DNA from: Eumeta japonica
Lineage: Eukaryota; Arthropoda; Insecta; Lepidoptera; Psychidae
Direction: 5' to 3'
Assembly: GCA_005406025.1 (NCBI GenBank)
Contig: BGZK01000481.1
Location: 248,001 to 312,000, forward strand
Length of the DNA stretch: 64,000 bases
Of the stretch, positions 12,381 to 23,368 are shown in pieces (the first letter of the stretch is position 1; every line of letters begins with the position of its first letter). The translations under genes and the position numbers were made by a program. The notes beneath the pieces were generated by a model, which was not told the origin of the DNA, searched no databases, and saw only the letters and a program-made list of their open reading frames with translations.

Positions 12381-13130
12381 TTTTATACCTATATAAGAAT
12401 GATAAAAACAATATACGTAAGGTGGGAAATAAAATTGGTTTTAATTCACTAATATATTATGATCAGTAATAAAAATAAACAATTGTAATATGATTAAATA
12501 GATAACATTTATGAAAGTCGCACCGTTCTTATTTGGCCCGCCACGTCTACGTTACGGCGAAGACGTGTTTTCGCTCGCACGCGACTGTCGCGCGCCTTAC
12601 ACGATTCAACCGGATAACTTATCATTTATGTGACTGTATTAATTGCTATACTGTGATATAACTATGTGACATTTACGAGTTGCTGAAATGAAAAATGAGT
12701 TAATTCCATAATTGTATGCTAGGACTCAGCCCTAAGAGCGGTCTAGACTCTATCGTTAGATTTATTTTTTAATTCATTAAATAATTAAATATTTGATTTG
12801 TTTGCGTATGCGTATACATCTATTTAGCAAATAATTATCTTTTTAGTACTGTTTGTAGACAGTTCTTTAATAGATCTTTAGCATCGCTCACAATAAATAG
12901 CTTTGAGTTTCGTTGGCAGAACCGGCTACTTTTTTAAGATACGAACGGTGGGTGCCTTGTAAAATTCTTCATTCAAGACGAATTTGATATTCGGTAAAAC
13001 AATGTGCGAGATTAAATGTTAACAATTAGATACTCACCTGCAGCATGCAACACACCGTTGACCCTATATTCTGTTATTCCACTACAAATCCCTATCCAAC
13101 GAATTAAATGTTGACTCGAGAAGATAAGAC
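12381..13130. other. AT-rich stretch, no gene seen
   Basis: A short GC-rich patch around 12535-12600 (repeated CGCG, GGCGAAGACG) has no accompanying coding signal. Confidence 0.35.
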
Positions 13131-13497
13131 AGATATCTATCAAATAGAAATAAAAAAATCAGAAGTTTACAAATTAAATTGTGACGAATCTAAATCAATA
13201 TATGTAGGACAAACTGGACGTTATTTTTAAACAATATACAGACAACATATTGCGGCCTTTAAAAACAATAGAGTACATTTTGCTTAACATTTGCTTGGAA
13301 CCGGTCAAACTCGATAACGGTCACAAGTTCAATGTTTTACATGTGTGTAAGAAGGTGCTACGATTAAATGTTCTTGAATTTTTAAATTTTAAAACAAAGG
13401 ATAATAAAAATATATTCAATAATGAAATTAACATTTACAAATCGGCTCTGTCTAATTATGGATCGGCGCTGCAAGCGTCTAATTATGGATTTTCATG
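13131..13497 (+). pseudogene. Penelope-like retroelement fragment, GIY-YIG endonuclease region
   Basis: The frame starting about 13140 reads SEVYKLNCDESKSIYVGQTGR. The IYVGQTGR core is the GIY-YIG nuclease signature, preceded by the usual YKLNC approach. A stop follows, and after frame changes the homology continues with AAFKNNR and then GHKFNVLHVCKKVLRLNVLE, matching the later part of the same domain in Penelope-like elements. Both stops and frameshifts are present, so it is dead. Known role of the family: the endonuclease nicks target DNA for retrotransposition. The reverse transcriptase part expected upstream was not seen. A related GIY-YIG-bearing retroelement is the main alternative. Confidence 0.6.
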
Positions 13498-13765
13498 AAT
13501 TGGCACCCCACACATTAGAGCATTAGTTACTGTATAACGACAAAAATAAATAATTAATTATATTACATTATAATAATAGAGGTAGTGCGATGTTTTGCCA
13601 TTTACGATAATAAATATAAGATTTGTAACGTAGTTGAATTCTGTATGAACAAAACAGATATGTTAAGCCAAGAGATACTCGCAAAGGATTGTTGGAGAGA
13701 TATTTATACTGAACACACTTTAATGAAGCCTTACAGTAAACCATAAATAACAAATATGGCTTGAG
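13498..13765. other. AT-rich stretch, nothing recognised
   Basis: Lies between the Penelope-like relic and a GATC-type repeat; a minus-strand frame at 13568-13951 reads through the latter without recognisable domains. Confidence 0.3.
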
Positions 13766-13835
13766 CTCAGAATTAAGTTCGGATCGGGAGTTTATATCGG
13801 GAATAGAACTGAGATCGGTAGAGATATAGAGTTTA
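13766..13835 (+). repeat. Short degenerate GATC-type repeat
   Basis: Units such as AAGTTCGGATCGGGAG, ATATCGGGAATAGAACTGAG and ATCGGTAGAGAT resemble the larger runs at 7476 and 31862. Confidence 0.4.
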
Positions 13836-14314
13836 GATTCTTGAGGAAAAATACTAAAAAGACACTGGCATTTATTAAGCATGTATAGGCAAATCTTCAG
13901 AAATATGCTTTTAAGGTGACGAATTAGAAATTTGGATGACAGGTATTTCAACTTTTGTTAGAAAACACAAAATATCTGAAGGTCATCTTTGGTGACCCGA
14001 TTCTTCATGTTGTTGAATTTAATTTGTTTAATTAAGCGATATATTCACTTTTCTAACAGTGAAAAAAAGATCCATTATACCTCTTTAAAAACAGAAATGT
14101 ATATTTTACATACAAATGGAACCAATTTAAGCTTCAAAATTTTCTGCGTAGATTAATCTATATGAGTATTTTAAAATTTCAATTGGATTTTTTATATTAA
14201 TCCTAGTTTTTACTTTAAACGAAAAATATTGTATTGTTGCATACGATAATTAGAAATAAATAAATGCGCTCGTGTTTCAGTAAGCAATACTGCAGTGTGC
14301 GAAAGTTGAGAGTG
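13836..14314. other. AT-rich stretch, no gene seen
   Basis: Nothing recognised on either strand. Confidence 0.35.
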
Positions 14315-14358
14315 ATAAACTATTAATATAAGGCAAACCCATTAAATTAATAGTTTAT
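14315..14358. repeat. Inverted repeat (13-base arms)
   Basis: ATAAACTATTAAT at 14315-14327 and its exact complement ATTAATAGTTTAT at 14346-14358, with an 18-base loop. It may be a small MITE remnant or chance in AT-rich DNA. Confidence 0.6.
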
Positions 14359-15330
14359 GATTGCGCCACCTTAATAAATATGTGTATTTATATAATTGCA
14401 TTTATTAATTAAGACAGTCAACAAAAGGACATTTGACTATATATATATGATAGCAATTTTCAAGTCCACAGTCTAACGTGAGCTTTACTTTAAATATTCA
14501 TTTTTCTTCTTAACGTGTACATGCATACGTTTTCGTAAACAGCATGCATATGCTGTTTCTTTTAATTTAAACATTAAGGTAGACAACATTGTCTATATTG
14601 ATGTATAAGTTTCTAGTTTCTCAATTTCGTGGATAAAGTTTTTTCTGAATTCGATAAAACGCGAGTGTGACCAACGCTCTATATCCTCTATTGCTCTTAA
14701 CAGCTCCATTTAAAACCTTTAGCCCCCGAGCGCTAAAAATGAAAAAGCATTTCGACATTGAGGTTGTATAAAAGCTATCGTCCTTTCGCACCGCCTCCGC
14801 GGCCCTGTTCCACGTTCGCGTTACCACGTCGCCATAAATTTGTGTAATTCCCCGGGAGCGCAACATATCGCTCATACTGCCTGTTAAAAGGCACTTGCAT
14901 TAAGAGAGCTTTTCAAATTCATTACTTTTAGCATATGTATTTATAGCTGTAATAGGTTGGGTTTTCTGCCGTACCCTCCCTTTGTAGCTTATCCTTAAAT
15001 TGGATTCTGTTTAAGGGAGTTGGAGCTTTTACTAACTGAAACTCATCTATTGACATTGAAAGCAGGCTAATGTAACACTAAGAGAACTAATAATGAGACG
15101 CTAAAATATATATAAGCTAAGTCAAATAAAACTTCTTTATATAGAACAGTCAATAAATAGTGGTTTGCATATAGAAATAGCCGAATAATTAAGAAGAGTT
15201 CCCACGCTATGACCCAAAAGTTTGCATGTTTTTTTGCAGAATCTAGAGATTGTTACCTATCAAGCAGATTTCATCACGATAGTCTTCTTCATTGATAAAG
15301 GGAGTGCTGATTAATATTATAAATCTGCAC
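14359..15330. other. AT-rich stretch, no gene seen
   Basis: A near-palindrome AACAGCATGCATATGCTGTT lies at about 14538-14557. A GC-balanced segment at 14760-14880 has a minus-strand frame without recognisable content. Confidence 0.35.
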
Positions 15331-15339
15331 ATAAATAAA

Positions 15340-15440
15340 AAAAAATATATATTGATATTGGCAATCAAAGATCCAACTAGGGTCGCTCACGACACAGGTC
15401 GCCGTGTTTAACCACTAAACTATCACTGCAAGGTATGCAC
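15340..15440 (-). mobile_element. Possible tRNA-like SINE head
   Basis: On the minus strand, TAGTTTAGTGGTTAAACA (around 15405-15422) is a close match to a tRNA A-box. The expected B-box is poor, and sequence degenerates into an AT-rich tail at 15335-15360. A SINE fragment is likelier than a tRNA gene. Confidence 0.35.
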
Positions 15441-16320
15441 GAATGTATTTTAAATAGTAATATGACTATTGGTACTACTAATTTTTCTACGTCCTATGAT
15501 CAACAATCTAGGAATATAATTAATTACCGCTGGCAGATTTTGGCCTCTGGCACAGGTCTTGCGACTTGCTGATATATACCGTCCAATGGGTTCTTCGTTA
15601 AGCGGGATGTCGGTATTCTACGGGACCTACTAACGAAAATTAACTTTTCCATAGACAATTAATAATTGCTTACCCCTGAAAGCGAGAAAAGCTAAGACTA
15701 CACACCTAGAAAATTCGCACAGAAAAATAGGGTACGAAATCGTCAGAAGGTATAAGACAGTTTGTCTTATCTTTATCGCATATAAGACAGATGAAAATGA
15801 AACAACTTTGATTTATTTAAAATGATTACATGATGTATTTCGTTTAAATAATTCAATCTCTTGGTTTTTCATTTCTTTTTTTGAGATTTTCTCAGCTTAT
15901 TTATCGATAAACATAAAAAAGATATATCCTATTCTCATTTCGAATTATAAATTGTAATTGTTTAATATATATTTCGAAGAGTGTTTGTGTAGATCGTATT
16001 GCTTAACTTAACACCGAAAGGAGCTTTCTAAATGTAATTATTCTCAACCGAGCTTTCGCCGTTCTTGTAACCGTTGCAAACTTTCATACCTAAAATTATT
16101 CAACATACAGTTTATGTAGAGCAAGATCTTAATAATTTACAAAATTAAAATATTAAATTTAATGCACAAGTAATAAGAAGTTACTGATTTAGATGAAAAT
16201 TAGAAAGAAAATACAGACTCCAATACGTTTTTTCTTCATTTTACAACAATTCTCTTTTTGAGATGAATTAAAACGTAGTGATCCTGATGCCTTATCTATT
16301 CTGATCATAATCCTAATCCC
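15441..16320. other. AT-rich stretch, no gene seen
   Basis: A repeated word TATAAGACAG occurs around 15751 and 15781. No coding signal. Confidence 0.35.
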
Positions 16321-16335
16321 GGTTTCAGTCCGTCG

Positions 16336-16432
16336 CCCTTCTCGTCTCGCTCTTTCTCTCTCTAAACCTCTCTCTTGTTCCCCACTCTCCTCTACACTTC
16401 TCTCTCTCTCCTCTCTCTATCGTCTCTCAGGG
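16336..16432. repeat. Polypyrimidine (CT-rich) low-complexity tract
   Basis: CTCTCTC-rich sequence interspersed with TTCTCG and CCTCT words. It produces spurious Ser-Leu-rich frames. Confidence 0.8.
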
Positions 16433-16770
16433 TTTTGTCTATCCCTATCCGTCGCCAAGCAAATCGGACGAATAAACGTTGCTTTGTATATTTATGTTGC
16501 AAGTATAGGATATTACACATATACTTAATTATTATTTGTATGGCGTACAAATTTTGTAGCAGAAGGTCAAACAATATGCCGCGATTTTATTTTCTTAGCA
16601 GTGAACTAAAAATATTTTTTCTAAAAGCTTAGGTCATATCCTAACAAATGTATTAGTTAGTTAGTGATGTATTTCCAGGCCAAAAAAAGATTACATAAAT
16701 CAAACCAATGTATTTAAACGGTTTTATTTAGCTTGCCCTGCTTGTTTTTTGGGTTAGATTTAGTAAATGA
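16433..16770. other. No gene seen
   Basis: AT-rich sequence between a CT tract and a tandem-like repeat. Confidence 0.3.
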
Positions 16771-16774
16771 AATT

Positions 16775-17240
16775 TCATCTCCTTTCCGCTGACCGTTTGA
16801 CCTGAAATTTGGTTCACGGCTTTAGTTCTGAGACAATATAATTTTCTGAATTCAGTATCATTATGATATCAAGATGGTGCCCGCCATAAAATGGCGGTTA
16901 CATATTTTTTTTCACAAGTCCTTCAATATGGGTATCAAACGAGGCTTGACTAGTGGAATAATGTATACATTAAAAAAAAATGCAAATCCAATATGGCCAC
17001 CAACAATATGGCGGATTACATTTTTTTTCACGTACCCTAAATATAGGTAGAAAATGAAAGAGCTTGACTAGTAGAATACTGTATACTGCGACAAATTACA
17101 AATCTTAGAAGGCGGATGGCATAGAATTCTAGATTTCATATTTGTTCCAATATGGGTAATGGGTATAAAATAAAAAGACTTTACAAGTAGAACACAGCTC
17201 ATGGCGGATCATAGAGTTTATACGGTCTACACCTACATTA
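16775..17240 (+). repeat. Imperfect tandem repeat, period about 116-118 bases
   Basis: The phrase (A)ATATGGGTATCAAACGAGGC...TTGACTAGTGGAATAATGTATAC near 16927 recurs near 17043 as AAATGAAAGAGCTTGACTAG...GAATACTGTATAC. It recurs weakly near 17153 as AATGGGTATAAAATAAAAAG...CAAGTAGAACACAG. Each unit also carries a CCAATATGG or AATGGCGG block. It begins after a repeat-like phrase (TTTGACCTGAAATTTGGTTC). It is probably part of a transposon; similar three-unit blocks are familiar from insect genomes. Confidence 0.6.
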
Positions 17241-17760
17241 AAGAATAATTTATTTTAACCATATTTATCTGAATGTTTACGGTTTGTGCGGTTCTAGCTC
17301 AAATAGAATTACTAAAAAAATTTTGAGTTAAACGGCTTTATTGAAAATAATTATGTGAATAATGTACTAAATGCTAATAAATAGGTAGATTTTAGGTACC
17401 AGTCAACACACCACTCTCCTCATCGATCTAGGGCATTGATCGGACAAAAAAATAAAATCGTAGGGCGTGTCGTAAGATGAATAAAAAGCATTTGTAATGA
17501 TATAAGCGGTTGATTGTTTATAAAAATTTCACAAAATGATGTTCTATTGCTTATAGAGTACTTACATAAACGTAATTTTTTAACAATTTTTTTATGCTCG
17601 TTCCTAGCTCGCTCGCTCACCTAGGCCGCTGAAAGTTCGATTTCTGTCTATCTGCATATTCATCCTAGCGGAAATTAATAAAGAAATTCAAAATAACGTA
17701 GTGGACACGATTAATCGTTAGATTAGGTTCTAAAAACTACCGCACGGCCTATCCGACCCA
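17241..17760. other. AT-rich stretch, no gene seen
   Basis: An isolated AAGTTCGATTTC near 17633 resembles a B-box but lacks an A-box partner. Confidence 0.3.
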
Positions 17761-18190
17761 TCCAACGGATGCGGTAGCCGAATTTCAGTCACGGCCAGTG
17801 CATACATTTAATTTATTAATCGCGGGCGGCTCCGGCCCGCGACGCCGGCGACGGTTTTAATTAAATTTTCAATATAACACATTTATTCCAAAACATCCAA
17901 CTTGTAAGCGAAAGTAGGTAACCGTAAAGCGAGTAAAGTGGAGCATTAACTCGCGCACGGCGGCGGCGGGGTGCGGCGCGCGGGGCGGGGCGCCCGGGCG
18001 CGCCGGCGCGTCTTCGTCTTTTTGGTGTCTCGGAGCAGTCACGTATGCAAATTAACCGTGTGGCCACCGGAGCGGGAAGCGAAACGGCCAATAATAACCT
18101 TTACGCGATCGTACGCTGCCAATTGGCGGCGGCGAGCGGCGGTGACTTCGAACCGGAAGAAGTCGGATTCGATTCTGACGATAAACGAAT
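17761..18190. promoter_or_regulatory. GC-rich CpG island with an octamer motif
   Basis: Very CpG-dense core at 17958-18010 (GGCGGGGCGCCCGGGCGCGCC) with GC-box-like GGGGCGGGGC. ATGCAAAT (POU/octamer type) lies at 18045-18052, and CCAAT or ATTGG words lie at about 18089 and 18119. Frames on both strands exist because of low stop density, without recognisable protein. It looks like a promoter or conserved regulatory island, possibly an alternative promoter for Dop2R, which lies downstream on the same strand. Confidence 0.35.
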
Positions 18191-18961
18191 TGATTAATGA
18201 GCTTCTAACTTAAGTCAACGTAAACCACACGCTCCGTGCCTCGGAGTTAGAGTTAAGCAGTCGCTCTAGGACATTGTCATCGCATTGATGACGACGGCCT
18301 TCGATCGGCCCTCAACCCATACTGGGTCAGTCCAGGTTCTAACCCTTTGTAGTACATAAGTCCGTTAGAGCGTATGTCTCAGCAATCAATGCTGAGAATT
18401 TGTTTCAAAAATGTGAAATTTGACGGTGAGATCGTCAACCGGTTAGTTTTGTGGGTATGGGATGAGTGTTAACTATTAATATCCCGTTGACACTTAATAC
18501 TGTTTGTTTGAGAATTAGTGCAATAACGTCAATAACTATTTTGTAACTTCAAAATTCCAACACTGATGGTAATAAACGCAAGACGACTGATGTTAGTCAA
18601 AAGGATACGTTTGCCTTCTAGCGTGGCGATAAGAACATAGTTTTTTAACCAAAATTACTAAAAAAAAATAACACGTTTATAGTGACTTGGTAGGAATTGA
18701 TGTCCAGTATGTGATGCCTGTTGAATAGTAACAATGTTACTATTACGATATTTAATTACGAAATCATCTAAAAGTATGGAAAAATCTTTTTAAGCAAGGG
18801 ATTAATTTTTTTGTAAGTAAACCATTTTAGTCCATCGAATGTTCATAATTCTTTCGGACTGTTCTTTGCTTAAGTAATAATGGTTTCCATTCACTTTCCA
18901 TCGTTAAAACTTTCGCAGCTAATTAAAAATCATCCAGTGAAGGCTGTTGAGTAGAAATATA
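18191..18961. other. No gene seen
   Basis: 18225-18400 is rich in short self-complementary words (AACCCATACTGGGT, CAGCAATCAATGCTG, GATCGGCC), but I could not build a known RNA fold. TA at 18960-18961 is the mariner target site. Confidence 0.35.
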
Positions 18962-20066
18962 GGGTCGGGGAAAAAGTTTGTCGTATTTTATATACAAATT
19001 CAATATTATTTTTCATCATATTTTATTAGCATTTAATTTATATATATACATGCCATTTTGTTCAATAACTTGTTGCCATTTCGTAGGTAGATATATAATC
19101 CTATTGCTGTAGAAATTTTGAGACTTCTGATTATAAAACTGCGACTAGTAGTTTTGACAGTCTTATCTTGATGTTAACCTAAAACTACTCAAAGGATTCT
19201 GAAGAAACCAAAACAGGTGAAAACATAAGGGTACAAGATCAGGGCTATGTGGTGGATGCATTAACATTTCCCGACCAAATTCTCTCAATATTCGCAGAGT
19301 GGCTTATTGCGAGTTAATCTGGGTTTCGCTATAATTTGCGGAGCATGCTTACTCCTTGACTATGATCTTTTTCTCACGTTTTTGTCGTAGGTAATTCATT
19401 TTCATCACCAGTGATGAATATTTTAAAAAAAGGTTCGGTGTCATTACATTTAATAAAGAATCGCAAATGAGTACACAATTCATTACATTACTTTCAGTGG
19501 GCTCGTGTGGAACCCAAGTATGAAACTTTTTTGTAATCCAGTTTTATTTAGATGGATCAAAACATGGTTTTATGGTCTATCCCCAGCTTTTTAGCTATCT
19601 TGTAAGAAGTCCTATGCCAATCTTGCTGTACTTTGTCCTAAGTGTAATCAACTTTATCCGTAAGAGGTCGACCAGAGCGAGGTTTGTCTTTGACATCAAA
19701 ATTACCGAACTGAAAACGCTTGAACCAGTTTTATGTTACTCTTCCTGACACTGTGTAAAATCCATAAAAGTTACAATATTTTTTTTGTAGCTTGTGTCGC
19801 ACTTTTTCCTTTTTTGTAATAAAATTTCGAAATGTATCGAATGTCTACGTTAGAGTTACTCATTTTGGTGGACAGAGAAACAATAGCAAAATGGCGGGAC
19901 CCCGTTTTTAACATTTTATTTTTCCATTTTAGACAAAAGATGACATTTTAGTCATTTATTTAATGGATCAAAACAAGCTAGATACAAAACAGTACAACCA
20001 AAGAGATTTTACTACAACTTTGTACTTGTACTTACTTATAAAAATATGAAAAAAAAATTCCTGACC
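18962..20066 (-). mobile_element. mariner transposon, mori-like, inactive
   Basis: Imperfect inverted ends start GGGTCGGGGAAAAAGTTTGT (left) and GGTCAGGAATTTTTTTTTC (right, complemented). Each is flanked by TA, the mariner target duplication. At about 1.1 kb it is somewhat shorter than a full element (about 1.3 kb). Transposase relics lie on the minus strand. Its ends resemble the lepidopteran mori-type elements I know. Confidence 0.85.
19040..19863 (-). pseudogene. mariner transposase pseudogene
   Basis: Starts at the ATG complementary to 19861-19863 with MSNSNVDIRYISKFYYKKGK, the N-terminal helix-turn-helix region. NWFKRF and SGRP pieces follow in shifted frames. The first catalytic Asp block is seen as ITGDENEL near 19400, where the family usually has GDEKW. 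The C-terminus reads LPTKWQQVIEQNGMYI near 19050. Multiple stops and frameshifts interrupt it, and the second catalytic block (HDNARPH type) is not recognisable, probably lost in an internal deletion. Known family role: cut-and-paste transposition at TA. It cannot make an active enzyme. Confidence 0.8.
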
Positions 20067-20480
20067 TAATATATGCTGTTGTAACCCTTCCTCGCTACTC
20101 AGGATTTGTTGGTAAATGATGTGAAAAATTAAAAAAAAAACGGGACTTAAAATAGTGTAACTGATTGAGTATATTTAAAAAATAAAATAAGAGTTGGGAA
20201 AATGAAGTCATTACTTACTCTCTTTAAATTAAAACATAATTGTAATTAAATTTTATAATTTAGTAAATGACACTGAAATTTTTCTATCAATAAATGTATT
20301 TTATAGCAAACAGATAAGATTAAGTTATCGTAAATGTAAAGACTCTGTGTTTCTGTGTCGATGTATAAGAAAAGGAAATATTTACGATTCCTCACGCAAG
20401 ACACATTATGAATATCGTATTATTGGATATACGGCCGGAGTTAAGTCCACCATACATGATACGATTCATAAATCCGACGA
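20067..20480. other. AT-rich stretch, no gene seen
   Basis: Flanks the mariner insertion. Nothing recognised. Confidence 0.35.
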
Positions 20481-20484
20481 TTAT

Positions 20485-20600
20485 GCGTGTTAGATAAAAC
20501 GGCGGGGCGCGAGGCGCGGGCGCGTCGTGACGTCACGGCCACTTCCGGCCGCCATTGGCCGCGCATTGTGCTCGTCGCCTTTTATTAGTTTGTTCGAACG
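20485..20600. promoter_or_regulatory. Promoter-like GC-rich cluster: CRE, ETS, YY1, CCAAT
   Basis: A compact cluster in AT-rich surroundings: palindromic CRE TGACGTCA at 20528-20535, CTTCCGG (ETS type) at 20542-20548, CCGCCAT (YY1 type) at 20549-20555, and ATTGG (inverted CCAAT) at 20554-20558. All sit inside a CpG-dense block with GGCGGGGCGCG upstream. The arrangement is typical of TATA-less promoters. No downstream exon was identified on either strand. It could be a Dop2R promoter, a promoter for a noncoding RNA, or an enhancer. Confidence 0.4.
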
Positions 20601-21318
20601 ATCCGAACGCTTGAATATGGACATTTATCGGTGTTTTCTCGATACGCTTTGTTGGCATTTTTTTTTCATTGAACGTGGCGGTGTTTTTGCGGTCGGTTTC
20701 CTGAATTAAAAAAAAATGTGTATATACATTCATGTCATTTAAGATAATGAGTTAATACTAGCAACGGTTAGTTGTGTCACTACTAAACATTTTTACTATT
20801 CACTTCCAGAAAAATTTTCAAATATCACATTTTTTAATCTAGAAGAAAACATGACGAAGACACTTGTATATTGTAAAAAGTTCACTGACTTAAAAAGATG
20901 ATAAACTGCCATCGTTCATTGACACAAAGCGTGGGGATTAAAGCAATTACGTCATAGCACCCACAAACTCCCGATATTGACCGGGGTTTTCTCTGCGAAA
21001 AAAATCCGAAATGTGGTAATTTTCAGGAGAAGTATAGTAACCAACATGGCTCACAAATCAGCAAGTTGATGTGGTGGCGGGCGGGCTACATCGTTCATAG
21101 AACGGATATCCGCTTGGGAAGAAAAACTCTCGAGTGAAGATCGCAGACTGGATGTCATAGCTTGGGTTGACCTCGGGATGAGCAAGCTGAAAGCGTAATA
21201 GAAGGTTGCGTGCCACTGTTGGTTAACCATATATTGTTTTTGGAACGAGGTTCCTTGATGCGGCTTTAGGGATGTGATAGTTGACATAAGTCGTCACATG
21301 AGGAAAAAGAGCCTCCTT
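20601..21318. other. No gene seen
   Basis: GC-balanced piece at 21050-21290 has a minus-strand frame with no recognisable domain. Confidence 0.3.
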
Positions 21319-21334
21319 CTCTCTCTCTCTCTCT
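21319..21334. repeat. (CT)n microsatellite
   Basis: Eight CT units. Confidence 0.85.
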
Positions 21335-21833
21335 AATAGACACTACATAATTAAGTTTAAGCAGTAGAATAGTAAGCTGTAGTAACAAGCAGAAGTAAGA
21401 AACAACTATGGCAGCAGCGCAGCGTTAATTTCGATTTTCGACATTTTTTTTTGAAAAGAAATCTATATGTCTATTATTCAGTCTTGGATATAGAGTTTTC
21501 AATTTTAAGTATTTAATAAATTCATTTCATACATATAAAGGTGACATCTATTATGGCTTTCAAAAATTGCATAATTGTGTAGCTTGATGAACTTAACAAA
21601 ATTTTTAATAAAAAAAGATAGCGCTGTTTAATGCTTTTTTAATTTTTTAACATATTTATTTATTTTTTTATAAATTATAATTTAATTAAATATAATTTAA
21701 TTATGTACTATTTTATGTATTATGTCCAGTTTTAAGTAAATGAACAATTTACTAAAATATCACTTTGTATTACTCGTTTAATTACTTTCAAAAGTCGTTC
21801 ATTTATTTCACTGTTCCTGTTATTTTATATATA
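21335..21833. other. Very AT-rich stretch, no gene seen
   Basis: Homopolymer-rich sequence up to the TA that flanks the fold-back element. Confidence 0.4.
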
Positions 21834-23368
21834 GTCCATTAAAATGTTACATTTTAGGTACCTTGCGTTTTTTTAGAAGACGTATTTATTTTTTGATGGG
21901 GGTCAAAATGGGTTCACCTTGTCCATCTTGAAAATAGGGTTGAATGGTATTTACGATATATCTCTAAAATATTTATAAAAAAAATTTGTTAACATTTTTG
22001 TCAAATTAAATTTCACCTTGGTCCATAACTTTGTCGTATAATATAAATAAAGCAAAATCTTCAGAAATCGAGAAAATTATATTTTTCGATTTAACTTTTT
22101 ATCATTTTGAAAAAATGATATCTGACCATTTTGTAGATCGTTTTTGAGGAACAACTTTCATTATTTTTCAGCTAAGTGTGGTTGCTATATATTTATTAAG
22201 TATACCATAGTTTGTACTATTTTTCTAATTTAATAAATTTGTATATTAAATTTATAATATACACCAGGTATTGATTTTCCGTCGTTCTGATGGACCAGCT
22301 GCGGTCTGATCGGTTTCCTTGAATTAAATACCAGTGGGAGAACTGGAGAAGGTGTTAATGTTGGTTCATCATCAAAGTCATTTTCATTTATTAATTCTGA
22401 GAGTTCCATTACGTTGCTGCAAGTCTCTCCAGAACAATGGAAGCATACTGTAGAACATTTCATTCCTGCTGGCATCCACACATCGCTCCACAGTTTCCTT
22501 TGCATTTGCAAAAGATCAATTTTAGAAGCTTCAATTAATAAATGAAAATGACTTTGATGATGAACCGCCAACATTAACACCCTTCCTTCTCCAGTTCTTC
22601 CACTGGTATTTAATTCAGAAACCCGATCAGATGCTGAGCCGCAGCCTGGTCCATCGAAACGACTGAGGACGAGTAGTTCTAATTTAGAAAATCACCGTGG
22701 ATTATGCCTATTGGGGATACCACGTAAAAAACGCGCCTCTAGACTCTACCTCGTGGGTGGTGGGGAAAGAGTCAATATTTAATTATTAATAATATTGCAA
22801 AATTTAGAATTAAAAAATTATAATAATAAAAAAAAAAAAACAATCAATAACTGATGACATATTATAGGTACACACGTATAATATAGGTATAGTTAAGAGT
22901 ACTGAAAAATAGTACTCACTTCGGAGCGCTGTAAAACCTTAACTATTGACTTAATGAAAAATGATGCGAATGAAAGTTGTTCCTCAAAAACGATCTACAA
23001 AATGGTCAGATATCATTTTTCGTAAAATGATAAAAAGTTAAATCGAAAAATATAAATTTTTTCTCGAATTTCTGAAGATTTTCGCTTATAACTTTTTATT
23101 TATAGTTATACAACAAAAGTTACTGGACCAAAGTTGTAGAGAATTTAATTTGTAACAAAAATGTTAACAAATTTTTTTATCAAATAAATAGTTTAAGAGA
23201 TATATCGAAAATACCATTTCAACCCCTATTTTCAAGATGGCGGCCGTGGGACAAGGGTGGCGACCCCACAAACTTGTTTTTAGCTTTACACTGACCCCCC
23301 CCACACATCAAAAAAATAAAATTACGTCCTCTAAAAAACGCAACCCCAAATGTAACTTTTCAATGGAC
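21834..23368. mobile_element. Large fold-back transposon with long terminal inverted repeats
   Basis: Begins GTCCATT after TA (21832-21833) and ends AATGGAC before TA (23369-23370). Long imperfect inverted arms pair 21834-22170 with 22967-23368; for example TACAAAATGGTCAGATATCA near 22998 is the complement of sequence near 22125. An inner pair joins about 22292-22400 with 22529-22652 (blocks AATGACTTTGATGATGAACC, CCAGTTCTTCCACTGGTATT). The apparent TA duplication suggests a Tc1/mariner-superfamily or similar cut-and-paste origin, but no transposase is present. Confidence 0.75.
22230..22580 (-). pseudogene. Coding-like remnant inside the fold-back element
   Basis: A 116-codon minus-strand frame contains CFHCSGETCSNVMELSELIN followed by an acidic NENDFDDEPTLTPSPVLP stretch. 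The acidic segment is present in inverted copy in the other arm (22530-22650), so the element was built by inverted duplication of a piece that once coded for protein. The family is not recognised; a captured host exon or transposase tail are both possible. Confidence 0.35.

Noticed and set aside
18225..18400. Possible structured RNA gene
   Set aside because: Several small palindromic words but no consistent long fold, no known motif and no terminator; left as unexplained sequence.
22230..22580. A 116-codon minus-strand gene
   Set aside because: Overlaps the inverted arm of a fold-back element and is partly mirrored in the other arm, so it is treated as transposon content.
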